This document shows, piece by piece, positions 22,518 to 29,874 of a DNA stretch of 29,874 bases. Position numbers and translations under genes: made by a program. The notes under the pieces were generated by a model. That model did not search any database, was not told the origin of the DNA, and was given only the letters and a program-made list of their open reading frames with translations. Within the stretch, counting starts at the first letter, position 1; each line of letters starts with the position of its first letter. The DNA comes from an uncultured Lachnospiraceae bacterium (GTDB lineage Bacteria > Bacillota > Clostridia > Lachnospirales > Lachnospiraceae), in the NCBI GenBank assembly GCA_934351925.1, contig CAKRJT010000034.1:1-29874 (forward strand), written 5' to 3'.

Positions 22518-24854
22518 TCAAATAACTGTTATTCCAAGAAATTCATAGTCTGTAAGCCTGTATGTGTATATGTTTCGTACCCCATCAAATATATACAGAT
22601 AATCACCGATGTAATTAGCTCTTGGGTAATCATAGGAATACAAGTCAAGAACGCACTCGATATGCTGTACAAAGCCCTCATTTTCATCGTAGGAATACAG
22701 TCTGTATATCTGTGCAAGCCTGCCATACACATTAGCACCGGTTCCATCTTTTTCGATTACATTCTCCTCGACTGCAAAGCCTATCAGATTTCGTTTTGGA
22801 TTCACCAGCATTGCCCTGTGTTCATACATCGCACCTGAATAGAATGCCTCGAGCTGCTCTCTGTCAACTTCCACAATGTCAGCAGGATTGCTTATGTCAA
22901 ACATGCTCATCTTAACATTCTGAAGCTTTCCATCGGTCTCGTCTGCCTCGTAGCCAAGACCAAAAAGCAGACCATCTCCATATGAGTGAAGATACTCTGA
23001 AAAACCCGGCAGCTTCACCTCATTGACTATCACCGGATTCTCCGGATTGGAAACATCGACTGCGAACAGCGGATCTGTGTTCCTAAAGGTCACAAAATAT
23101 ACCATATTTCCAAGAAAACGCGATGACTTTATGCTCTCACCCTTTGCCAGTTCATCAATATGACCGACCATATCGAGCTCCTCATCAAAAATGTACAGTC
23201 CGCAGCTTTGCTCCCGGCTCTCGTAATCCCTGGTGGTTGTCACAAGGCGGAGATAGCCATTGTATTCGCAAAACGAGAACTGATTGTCGGCACTGCCATA
23301 CACTTCTGTACTGGCAGCAAATTCAATATTCCCCTTATCTATCGTAAGTTTTACAAGCTTACTCTTAGTCTTATCGTCATCTAAGGTCTGCGATTCATCG
23401 TTTTTCACGTCTTTATCTTTTATAATCTCTTTATTATTCAATTCCTGAGTTGTTCCATCACCATTCTGTATTTCTTCCGGGATTACATAATCCTGAAACA
23501 ATCTATATTCATATATCTGCTCAAGAAAATATATCGCATTCCGGCTCACATACATATTATCAGGATTCAGCACAACCGCCTCTGTGTCCTTATATGTCGT
23601 AGGGTTGTCAAGTTCTACCGAACCTATAACTGTGTAGCTTCTGTCATTTATATATACCGGACAATAGATATTATCCTCACCTACAAGCATATTGTTGTAC
23701 ATTGGAATATATTTTTCATATTCATCCCTGGTACAGCTGGTTGAGGGTGTATACCAGGACACCATATATAATACTCCGTCCGTGATTCTCGATGATATAT
23801 TGTAACCGCTCTGTGTCAGAGTATTGACATATTTCGGAGCTGTCCTGTCCGATATATCATATATCACTGCAAAAGTAAAACCACTTTTTTCCAAGTACTC
23901 AACGCCATTATATGCATATCCCGTCAGTATCAGCTTATCCTGCTCAACATACATTGTCCCATAGTCTATATGTGTCGAGTCATTTATCATGCCAAGTGAT
24001 ATTTCACTGCATTTGTCAAGTTCCCCACCATCCGCTGAATATATTACAAGAGAACGTGTTCCCACATAGACGTCGTCTGGTTTTTTCAATATATACAGAT
24101 ATTTACCATCTGTGCTAAAAATATTACCTTCGGATACTCCTTCCTCCTGGTCATTATTCCCGGAAAAATTTTCTTCTGCTTCTTCATCTTTCGTACCTTC
24201 ATCATCCGATGCGTCAGTACCCTTCATGCTGGCATACCACCTGCCATTCTCTGCCGTAGTTTCATTATAAATGCCATCGGCCTGTGTGAATGACTCACCG
24301 TCCGCAGCCTGCACATCATCTGTTATATAGTATCCTCCATCAGTTGTATTATTATATACATTTCCACATACCAGTTTGTCATATAACTCGTCATACTTTG
24401 TTTTATTCATATCTGAATCCCCTGCCGCCTGTGTTGTCCCGCATACAAATATCTCCTCCATTGTCTCCGGCATACCGGTTCCCGGCACAGGATTTCCGGT
24501 TTGATCTGCTGCTGTATATTTATTTTCACGCAGCCGCCCCATCATCAATGTACCTGCCAGGACAACGATAAGTGCCGCCGCTGCCAAAGCACAGCTTCTG
24601 AGATATTTTATCATTTGTCTCTTTTCTCTATTTTTTTTATCCGACTCATTTACAGCTTTTTCATTTATACTTTTAGTATTTACAATGTTTTCATTTGTGC
24701 CTTCAATCCTTCCATCTATATCGCTTTCTACTACAAGCCCATTTACTTTTTCTTTGCTTTTTTCAAGAAGCTTGGATATATTCTCAGGAAGCAACGACTC
24801 AGGTATTTCTATATTGTCATCATTTATCTTATCCCTCAAAAATTTATCATCCAT
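22518..24854 (-). CDS. Membrane-anchored beta-propeller protein, probable anti-sigma partner
   Basis: 778 residues from ATG 24854 (MDDKFLRDKINDD), six bases after GGAGGGA; the frame is open to 24869. Cytoplasmic N-terminus of about 80 residues, one membrane helix (about 85-103, LAAAALIVVLAGTLMMG), an acidic low-complexity linker (about 105-245), and then a large extracellular domain of repeated blades (for example KYLYILKKPDDVYVGTRS, YLHSYGDGLLFGLGYEADE). This fits the PF09826 secreted beta-propeller family. An ECF-type sigma gene lies just upstream, so the N-terminus probably holds that sigma factor, with the propeller as the outside sensor. The anti-sigma role is inferred from gene order and topology. 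Confidence 0.8.
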   Translation of the reverse strand: MDDKFLRDKINDDNIEIPESLLPENISKLLEKSKEKVNGLVVESDIDGRIEGTNENIVNTKSINEKAVNESDKKNREKRQMIKYLRSCALAAAALIVVLAGTLMMGRLRENKYTAADQTGNPVPGTGMPETMEEIFVCGTTQAAGDSDMNKTKYDELYDKLVCGNVYNNTTDGGYYITDDVQAADGESFTQADGIYNETTAENGRWYASMKGTDASDDEGTKDEEAEENFSGNNDQEEGVSEGNIFSTDGKYLYILKKPDDVYVGTRSLVIYSADGGELDKCSEISLGMINDSTHIDYGTMYVEQDKLILTGYAYNGVEYLEKSGFTFAVIYDISDRTAPKYVNTLTQSGYNISSRITDGVLYMVSWYTPSTSCTRDEYEKYIPMYNNMLVGEDNIYCPVYINDRSYTVIGSVELDNPTTYKDTEAVVLNPDNMYVSRNAIYFLEQIYEYRLFQDYVIPEEIQNGDGTTQELNNKEIIKDKDVKNDESQTLDDDKTKSKLVKLTIDKGNIEFAASTEVYGSADNQFSFCEYNGYLRLVTTTRDYESREQSCGLYIFDEELDMVGHIDELAKGESIKSSRFLGNMVYFVTFRNTDPLFAVDVSNPENPVIVNEVKLPGFSEYLHSYGDGLLFGLGYEADETDGKLQNVKMSMFDISNPADIVEVDREQLEAFYSGAMYEHRAMLVNPKRNLIGFAVEENVIEKDGTGANVYGRLAQIYRLYSYDENEGFVQHIECVLDLYSYDYPRANYIGDYLYIFDGVRNIYTYRLTDYEFLGITVI

Positions 24855-24910
24855 ATATCTTCCCTCCATCTAGATAAACAGTTTAATTTCTTAGATTTTT
24901 TCATTTTATA

Positions 24911-24930
24911 TGCTTGCAGTACTGCAAGCA
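24911..24930. promoter_or_regulatory. Perfect 20-bp palindrome before the propeller gene
   Basis: tgcttgcagtactgcaagca reads the same on both strands with no spacer, about 57 bases before the propeller start. It may be an operator or an RNA hairpin. Its left half plus flank (tatatgcttgcagta) recurs at 16868-16882. Confidence 0.5.
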
Positions 24931-24993
24931 ATAAGTAGTTTGAGAATTTAATTGTAAAGCGGAAATTCGCAATCCTCTTTCACTACTTGCTCA

Positions 24994-25072
24994 TGAACGC
25001 AGTCGTATCCCCCTTACCCACCGCTTAGTGCTCTACACACTTGAAAGGGGGGGATTGCTTATTCTGCGTTCA
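24994..25072 (-). other. Structured spacer between sigma and propeller genes
   Basis: tgaacgcag (24994-25002) and ctgcgttca (25064-25072) form a perfect 9-bp outer stem. Inside, a C-run and a G-run pair (atccccctt with aaggggg), and inside that agtg/cact closes a small loop. The result is a nested, GC-rich hairpin in otherwise AT-rich DNA, within the 226-base gap of a likely two-gene operon. It could be an attenuator, an mRNA-processing or stability element, or a MITE-like insertion. I recognise no known RNA family. Confidence 0.5.
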
Positions 25073-25080
25073 AACATTCA

Positions 25081-25554
25081 TTATACGCTCAGCATCTTTC
25101 GCATCTTTTCAAGCGCCCTGCTTTTTATGGTTCTCACGGTGTTATGATTCATGTCCATGATTTTTGAAACCTCTTCACCTTCATAGCCCGCTATAACCGA
25201 CAGTGTAAGTATCTGCCGTTCCCTTTCATCCAGCTTTGCAAAGGCATTACGCAAATCAACTTTACCTGCAATATCCTCAGCCTCCTTGAACGCCTGTTCG
25301 CCTACAGTCTCGTCGAGTTCATCATCTCTATTGACATATCCCCTTATTTTTTTCTTGCATTTAATTGATAAAATCTTAAAAATCCAGCTCCGAAACGCTG
25401 CCTTATCCCTCAGCTTATCAAACTCTGCATAAGCATCCACAACTGCTTCGCTGACTGCATCCTCCGCATCCTCCTTGTTGCACAATATGTACAGTGCATA
25501 TCTATATAAATCCTTGTATATACCGGTATACAATTCAATAAATTCATCCTTCAT
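25081..25554 (-). CDS. ECF-type sigma-70 family factor
   Basis: 157 residues. Region 2 (about 8-75: LYRYALYILCNKEDAEDAVSE and AAFRSWIFKIL) and region 4 (about 100-155: DLRNAFAKLDERERQILTL, then VRTIKSRALEKMRKML) are clear; regions 1 and 3 are absent, as in ECF factors. GGGGG lies seven bases before the ATG. The propeller gene downstream is the likely anti-sigma factor. The lipoprotein after that may belong to the regulon. The inducing signal is unknown. Confidence 0.9.
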   Translation of the reverse strand: MKDEFIELYTGIYKDLYRYALYILCNKEDAEDAVSEAVVDAYAEFDKLRDKAAFRSWIFKILSIKCKKKIRGYVNRDDELDETVGEQAFKEAEDIAGKVDLRNAFAKLDERERQILTLSVIAGYEGEEVSKIMDMNHNTVRTIKSRALEKMRKMLSV

Positions 25555-25580
25555 GTACCATCCCCCTGACCGGCGCGCCC

Positions 25581-25622
25581 GATTAATCTATAGCTGTCTT
25601 GGATTAATCTATAGCTGTCTTG
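25581..25622. repeat. 21-bp direct repeat in the sigma leader
   Basis: gattaatctatagctgtctt with a final g occurs twice back to back (25581-25601 and 25602-25622). It lies between the sigma promoter and its ATG, next to a GC-rich ggcgcgcc palindrome (25572-25579), so it is transcribed as leader RNA. Confidence 0.85.
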
Positions 25623-25661
25623 GCAGCTCTCCATCTATCTGTAACTTTAAAGTCATATATA

Positions 25662-25690
25662 AGTGTATATATAACACATATTTGTTTCAA
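25662..25690 (-). promoter_or_regulatory. Probable promoter of the sigma factor gene
   Basis: On the minus strand TTGAAA (25685-25690), 17 bases, TACACT (25662-25667). The overlapping TGAAAC is also the start of an ECF-type -35, so autoregulation is possible. The leader is about 100 bases and holds the 21-bp direct repeat. 25691-25860 is AT-rich with no other feature seen. Confidence 0.5.
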
Positions 25691-25860
25691 ATAATTTTAA
25701 TTTATTTTATTATTTGTTTTACTTCTCCACTTTCTCTTTATTCTTCTTTTCCGTTTTATCCATTCTTATATTTGCAAAATACTGATGCCGGGGTCAAAAT
25801 AATTACGCTGATTTTATTGTAAACTACTATACTTTTTGTTTACCATTGGAAATTAAAAAA

Positions 25861-25900
25861 GACCTGACCTCCATAGATTTTCATCTATAGAAATCAAGCC
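25861..25900 (-). terminator. Terminator of rny
   Basis: On the minus strand an 18-base arm (GGCTTGATTTCTATAGAT), loop gaaa, and its partner pair throughout with G-U wobbles; a T-run follows. The plus strand also ends in ttttt, so it may act both ways. Confidence 0.85.
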
Positions 25901-25948
25901 TTTTTACTTCTGTGAATTCCTACTCTTTATGGTATGACTATGTAAGCC

Positions 25949-27496
25949 TTACTTAGCATAATCAATTACACGCGACTCGCGGATTAAGCTAACCTTAATC
26001 TGACCAGGATATTCTAATTCAGCTTCAATCTTCTTAGAAATATCCCTTGCAAGAAGTACCATCTCAGCATCATTAACTGTTTCAGGAACTACCATAATTC
26101 TGACTTCTCTACCTGCCTGAATAGCAAAAGACTTCTCAACACCATCAAAGGAGTTGGTAATATCTTCTAACTGTTTAAGTCTGTTGGTATATGTCTCAAG
26201 TGTCTCTCTTCTCGCACCAGGTCTTGCAGCCGAAATTGCATCTGCAGCCTGAACAATGCAAGCAATGAGTGACTGTGGTTCAACATCTCCATGGTGTGCC
26301 TCCACTGCATTGATAACAATGTCGGACTCCTTGTACTTCTTACAAAGATCCACACCAATCTGAATATGTGAGCCTTCCATCTCGTGGTCAAGCGCCTTGC
26401 CTATGTCATGCAGTAAGCCTGCACGCTTGGCTGTTCTGATATCAACGCCAATCTCACCGGCAAGCAAACCGGAAAGATGAGCAACCTCAATTGAATGCTT
26501 AAGAGCATTCTGACCATAACTTGTTCTGAACTTCATCTTACCGAGAAGTCTTACAAGCTCAGGATGAATACCATGTACACCAACTTCAAGTGTAGCAGCT
26601 TCACCCTCTTCTCTCATCATGGTCTCAACTTCCTTCTGAGCCTTCTCAACCATCTCCTCAATTCTTGCAGGATGGATGCGGCCATCAACAATAAGCTTCT
26701 CAAGGGCTATTCTTGCGACCTCACGGCGTACCGGGTCAAATCCGGACAAAATAACTGCTTCCGGAGTATCATCGATAATCAAATCAACTCCTGTCAACGT
26801 CTCGAGAGTTCTGATATTTCTTCCCTCTCTTCCGATAATTCTGCCCTTCATCTCGTCGTTAGGAAGCTGAACAACTGAAATTGTCGCCTCAGATACATGG
26901 TCGGCAGCACATTTCTGTATTGCCGTAACAACATATTCCTTCGCTTTCTTGTTCGCTTCTTCCTTGGCTCTGGTCTCCATTTCCTTGACCATAACCGCGG
27001 TTTCATGCTTCACTTCGTCTTCAACAGTCTTCAAAAGATATTCTTTTGCCTGTTCGGAGGTTAAACCAGAAATTCTTTCCAGTTCCTGTACTCTCTTAGA
27101 GCTGAGCTCTTCGACTTCCTGTCTCTTACGATTAAGTTCCTCTTCCTTGCGTCCGAGATTAGCATCACGGCGCTCAGCAGCTTCAAGCTTCTTATCTAAG
27201 GTCTCTTCCTTTGCAAGAACACGACGTTCATACTTCTGAACCTCTGCACGTCTCTCCTTAGTCTCCTTATCAAGTTCATTCTTAGTCTTGATGGACTCTT
27301 CCTTCACTTCCAAAAGAGCTTCTTTCTTCTTGGTCTCTGCTGTCTTGAGGGCTTCATCTATTATTTCTCTTGCTTTGTCTTCCGCACTGCCAATCTTCTT
27401 CTCGATAACATTACGTCTATATGCATTAGCGACAAACCAAGTAATAGGTGCAACTATAATAATTGAAATTACTACAGCTAAAATCGTCTGTAACAC
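25949..27496 (-). CDS. rny: Ribonuclease Y
   Basis: Membrane-bound endoribonuclease that starts decay of most mRNAs in Firmicutes. 515 residues: N-terminal helix (about 3-24), long charged coiled coil (about 30-200), KH domain (about 205-270, GRIIGREGRNI at 218-228), and HD domain with H334 and H363-D364 (LLHDIGK). The start codon is GTG at 27496, seven bases after AAGGAGG. It has its own promoter and terminator and follows recX. Confidence 0.97.
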   Translation of the reverse strand: MLQTILAVVISIIIVAPITWFVANAYRRNVIEKKIGSAEDKAREIIDEALKTAETKKKEALLEVKEESIKTKNELDKETKERRAEVQKYERRVLAKEETLDKKLEAAERRDANLGRKEEELNRKRQEVEELSSKRVQELERISGLTSEQAKEYLLKTVEDEVKHETAVMVKEMETRAKEEANKKAKEYVVTAIQKCAADHVSEATISVVQLPNDEMKGRIIGREGRNIRTLETLTGVDLIIDDTPEAVILSGFDPVRREVARIALEKLIVDGRIHPARIEEMVEKAQKEVETMMREEGEAATLEVGVHGIHPELVRLLGKMKFRTSYGQNALKHSIEVAHLSGLLAGEIGVDIRTAKRAGLLHDIGKALDHEMEGSHIQIGVDLCKKYKESDIVINAVEAHHGDVEPQSLIACIVQAADAISAARPGARRETLETYTNRLKQLEDITNSFDGVEKSFAIQAGREVRIMVVPETVNDAEMVLLARDISKKIEAELEYPGQIKVSLIRESRVIDYAK

Positions 27497-27545
27497 AGGA
27501 GCACCTCCTTATTTAGTTTTCATTGTACAAAATACAACAATATAA

Positions 27546-27574
27546 ATTGTATACTTTTTTAGCATTTGTGTCAA
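27546..27574 (-). promoter_or_regulatory. Promoter of rny
   Basis: TTGACA (27569-27574), 17 bases, TACAAT (27546-27551) on the minus strand, close to sigma-A consensus. No terminator is visible between recX and this promoter, so read-through from recA-recX is also possible. Confidence 0.85.
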
Positions 27575-27618
27575 GTATAGAATAAATAATATACAAAATT
27601 ACAACAAATACCCCAAAA

Positions 27619-28236
27619 TCAGATATCGCCCCTGAGCACTCTGCCTATACACTCCGCAGTAAATCCCTTTCTCATTAGATAAGCAAACAGCTTTCCCTTC
27701 TTCTCATAATCGAGCCCGCCGATATTCTTAGGCGTAACCGACTTCTTTCGCAATGCAATCCACACCGCTTCCACGTCCTCATCCCCGTCAGAGCGAAACT
27801 CTTCTAAAACCTGTGCAATAATATCCCTGCTTATCCCCCGCTGAAACAATCTCTGCTCAATATCCCTTCTGCTTCTTCCCCTGCATGAATTCTCAACAAA
27901 GTATTCAGCATAGCGAAGGTCGTCGACATATCCGAACTTCTTAGCATACTCAACACCTATATTCGCATATCTATGCGAATATCCGCCTTCTGTAAGCTTG
28001 TCATAAAGCTGCTTTTCCGTCTTCTGCGAGGACTTGAGAATGTACAGGGTTCTGGCTTTCACACGCTTCGGAATAACTTCCCCGTCAAGCTCTTGATAAA
28101 CCCTATCATCCAGCTCGGTTCCGACTTCTATATTATACCTGTAAATCTCCTGATTATACAGCGCAAAGGCGTATTCACCTTCTATATACACCTTCTTGCG
28201 TTTCTTATCCATATCTGCTATATCTGTTACAATCAT
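27619..28236 (-). CDS. recX: Regulatory protein RecX
   Basis: Modulates RecA filament growth. 205 residues from ATG 28236 (MIVTDIADMDKKRKKV), one base after the recA stop; the frame is open to 28281 inside recA, but that part is not expected. The ribosome site is poor, so it is probably coupled to recA translation. RecX three-helix repeats are visible, including ARTLYILKSSQKTEKQLYDK and RRDIEQRLFQRGISRDII. Confidence 0.92.
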   Translation of the reverse strand: MIVTDIADMDKKRKKVYIEGEYAFALYNQEIYRYNIEVGTELDDRVYQELDGEVIPKRVKARTLYILKSSQKTEKQLYDKLTEGGYSHRYANIGVEYAKKFGYVDDLRYAEYFVENSCRGRSRRDIEQRLFQRGISRDIIAQVLEEFRSDGDEDVEAVWIALRKKSVTPKNIGGLDYEKKGKLFAYLMRKGFTAECIGRVLRGDI

Positions 28237-28237
28237 T

Positions 28238-29311
28238 CTACTGCTTATCGGCGTTCTTCTCCGTCTGCTCCTCCGCCGCACTCTCTACCGGCTGACTGTC
28301 AGCCACCACAACATCGCCTGTGAGCCCATAATGCCCGCGCACCTTCTTCTCTATCTCTGCCATAACTGCAGGATTGTCCTTGAGATACTGCTTGGCATTC
28401 TCACGTCCCTGCCCTATCTTCGAGCCGTTGTAGGCAAACCATGCGCCGCTCTTGTCAACAATATTGACATTGACGGCAAGATCAAGAATATCCCCCTCTC
28501 TCGAAATACCCTGGCCGAACATAATGTCGAACTCAGCCTCCTTAAAAGGAGGGGCAATCTTATTCTTGACAACCTTAATACGGGTACGGTTGCCGACAAC
28601 CTCGCCGCCCGCCTTGAGTGTCTCTATCTTCCTGACGTCAAGACGGATTGAGGAATAGAACTTGAGTGCACGACCACCCGTAGTAGTCTCAGGGTTTCCG
28701 AACATAACTCCAACCTTCTCACGGAGCTGGTTGATGAATATTACAACGCAGTTCGTCTTGCTTATAACGGCTGTGAGCTTACGAAGCGCCTGTGACATAA
28801 GTCTCGCCTGAAGTCCCACATGTGAGTCACCCATATCGCCGTCAATCTCCGCCTTAGGTACAAGAGCCGCAACCGAGTCAACGATAATGATATCAACTGC
28901 GCCGGAGCGAACCATCGTCTCGGTTATCTCTAATGCCTGCTCTCCGTTGTCAGGCTGTGAAATATATAAATTGTCGATATCTACGCCTATATTCTTCGCA
29001 TAAGCCGGGTCAAGTGCATGCTCCGCATCGATGAAGCCTGCTATTCCGCCTCTCTTCTGGACCTCGGCAACCATATGAAGTGCAACCGTCGTCTTACCGC
29101 TCGACTCAGGACCATATATCTCAATAATTCTCCCCTTAGGCACGCCGCCCATGCCAAGTGCTACATCAAGACTGATAGAACCTGTAGGTATCGTCTCAAC
29201 ATTCAATGATGCTGACGGATCTCCAAGCTTCATGATAGCTCCCTTACCGTAAGAACGCTCTATATTAGATATCGCGGCCTCCAATGCCTTAATCTTATCT
29301 TCCTTAGCCAT
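28238..29311 (-). CDS. recA: Recombinase RecA
   Basis: Strand-exchange and SOS coprotease protein. 357 residues. Walker A GPESSGKTT (67-75), Walker B VDIIIVDSVAAL, loop L2 around EKVGVMFGNPETTTGGRALK, and an acidic C-terminal tail. AAGGAG lies before the ATG at 29311. The promoter lies between two LexA-like boxes, so it is SOS controlled. It is followed at one base by recX. Confidence 0.98.
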   Translation of the reverse strand: MAKEDKIKALEAAISNIERSYGKGAIMKLGDPSASLNVETIPTGSISLDVALGMGGVPKGRIIEIYGPESSGKTTVALHMVAEVQKRGGIAGFIDAEHALDPAYAKNIGVDIDNLYISQPDNGEQALEITETMVRSGAVDIIIVDSVAALVPKAEIDGDMGDSHVGLQARLMSQALRKLTAVISKTNCVVIFINQLREKVGVMFGNPETTTGGRALKFYSSIRLDVRKIETLKAGGEVVGNRTRIKVVKNKIAPPFKEAEFDIMFGQGISREGDILDLAVNVNIVDKSGAWFAYNGSKIGQGRENAKQYLKDNPAVMAEIEKKVRGHYGLTGDVVVADSQPVESAAEEQTEKNADKQ

Positions 29312-29344
29312 AATATAATTCTCCTTCTCTGTTCACGCTCTATG

Positions 29345-29418
29345 CAAACTAATGTTCGTATATGTACAATATAATACATACTCAACAAAAAGTCAATATG
29401 AAATCGAACAAATTTTCG
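29345..29418 (-). promoter_or_regulatory. recA promoter flanked by two LexA-like boxes
   Basis: On the minus strand TTGACT (29391-29396), 17 bases, TATATT (29368-29373). CGAACATTAGTTTG (29345-29358) lies after the -10 and CGAAAATTTGTTCG (29405-29418) before the -35. Each differs by one base from the Firmicutes SOS pattern GAAC-N4-GTTC. Both are flanked by the same 11-base TTCGTATATGT on the plus strand. Confidence 0.85.
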
Positions 29419-29593
29419 TATATGTGGGGTATACTGACAACCGATGCCGTGAGAGTGATAATAGCTGCACCGGCTTTTAGAACAACTAAAAGACTGTATT
29501 TCTTACAAAAGACATGATAGCATACCAAAAGGTATAATTCAACAATTAAAACAAATAAATATAAAAAAAACGAGGAACAAAATGTGTAAAAAA

Positions 29594-29619
29594 ATATCGA
29601 AGAACCTAATCTTCGATAT
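29594..29619 (-). terminator. Terminator of the tRNA-Glu pair
   Basis: atatcgaaga, six-base loop, tcttcgatat is a perfect 10-bp stem followed on the minus strand by seven Ts. The region between it and the recA promoter (29419-29593) holds only a weak hairpin near 29440-29472 and no gene I can see. Confidence 0.88.
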
Positions 29620-29651
29620 CCTTCGGGTTGGGCTATTCAATTAATAGCTAG

Positions 29652-29723
29652 CAGCTCGACGGGGAATCGAACCCCGGTTTCCGCCGTGAGAGGGCGGCGT
29701 CTTAACCGCTTGACCATCGAGCC
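29652..29723 (-). tRNA. tRNA-Glu (CTC)
   Basis: 72 bases on the minus strand. Acceptor GGCTCGA pairs with TCGAGCT (first pair G-U), D-stem GTC/GAC, anticodon stem CCGCC/GGCGG with loop CTCTCAC, T-arm CGGGG-TTCGATT-CCCCG, discriminator G. The 3' CCA is not encoded. Anticodon CTC reads GAG (Glu). Confidence 0.93.
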
Positions 29724-29801
29724 ATATATTTCTTATTCTTCACTGACCGCCTATGCTGCCGGCCATATCAATACAGCAGTCCCACCTGCCATATTGACTA
29801 G

Positions 29802-29873
29802 CAGCTCGACGGGGAATCGAACCCCGGTTTCCGCCGTGAGAGGGCGGCGTCTTAACCGCTTGACCATCGAGCC
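29802..29873 (-). tRNA. tRNA-Glu (CTC), second identical copy
   Basis: Base-for-base identical to the copy at 29652-29723, 150 bases away. The identity also covers a few flanking bases (ctagc on one side, one base on the other). CCA is not encoded. The pair is probably transcribed together and ends at 29594-29619. The gene lies at the window edge but is complete. Confidence 0.93.
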
Positions 29874-29874
29874 A

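Noticed and set aside
25006..25072. Protein-like minus-strand frames in the sigma/propeller gap
   Set aside because: Short frames such as AVGKGDTTAFMSK lack starts and end quickly; the RNA structure explains the region better.

Overview
The window looks like chromosome from a motile, anaerobic, low-GC Firmicute, most likely a Lachnospiraceae member of the Roseburia/Agathobacter (Eubacterium rectale) type. This is inferred from gene content, not from a database match. The pointers are a Clostridia-style Rnf operon in the order C-D-G-E-A-B, a flagellin-csrA pair, separate ispH and four-domain rpsA genes, RNase Y, Firmicutes-type LexA boxes at recA, strong AGGAGG ribosome sites and AT-rich spacers. 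Nearly every gene lies on the minus strand; the one clear exception is the YprB-like exonuclease gene at 10827-11933.

Layout. 1-136: 21-bp tandem repeats inside a minus-strand frame that runs off the window. 256-2480: flagellin fliC and csrA. The fliC leader holds a hairpin with GGA in its loop plus a GGAGG ribosome site, the usual arrangement for CsrA repression of flagellin. 2542-4991: a small, partly decayed accessory island. It has an ATPase plus TOPRIM-like gene pair (candidate anti-phage system), a fragment of a small HGGK-motif protein, and a HEPN/MNT toxin-antitoxin remnant interrupted by in-frame stops. 5311-10541: the rnfCDGEAB operon, a ferredoxin:NAD+ oxidoreductase that pumps ions, with its own terminator. 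10708-12781: YprB-like DEDD exonuclease and the chemotaxis methyltransferase cheR, facing each other across a shared terminator.

12819-17913: a housekeeping run read leftward: RpiR/SIS regulator, HI0933-like flavoprotein, cmk, ispH, rpsA. 17918-21137: a GntR-controlled ABC operon (ATPase, permease, YtrA-like regulator, and an ATPase fused to a membrane half). It is driven by a consensus-like promoter embedded in a perfect 47-bp palindrome. 21151-25690: a secreted lipoprotein with a helically phased TTAC array at its promoter, a membrane-anchored beta-propeller protein, and an ECF-type sigma factor. The last two form a probable sigma/anti-sigma pair with an unusual structured spacer. 25861-29418: rny, recX and recA, with two LexA-like boxes around the recA promoter. 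29594-29873: two identical tRNA-Glu(CTC) genes and their terminator.

The most interesting points are the ATPase/TOPRIM pair beside decayed toxin-antitoxin genes, the phased TTAC array before the lipoprotein gene, the 47-bp operator-promoter of the ABC operon, the extra Cys-rich tails on RnfE and RnfG, and the structured spacer between the sigma factor and the propeller gene. No system here can be shown to be wholly new from sequence alone.
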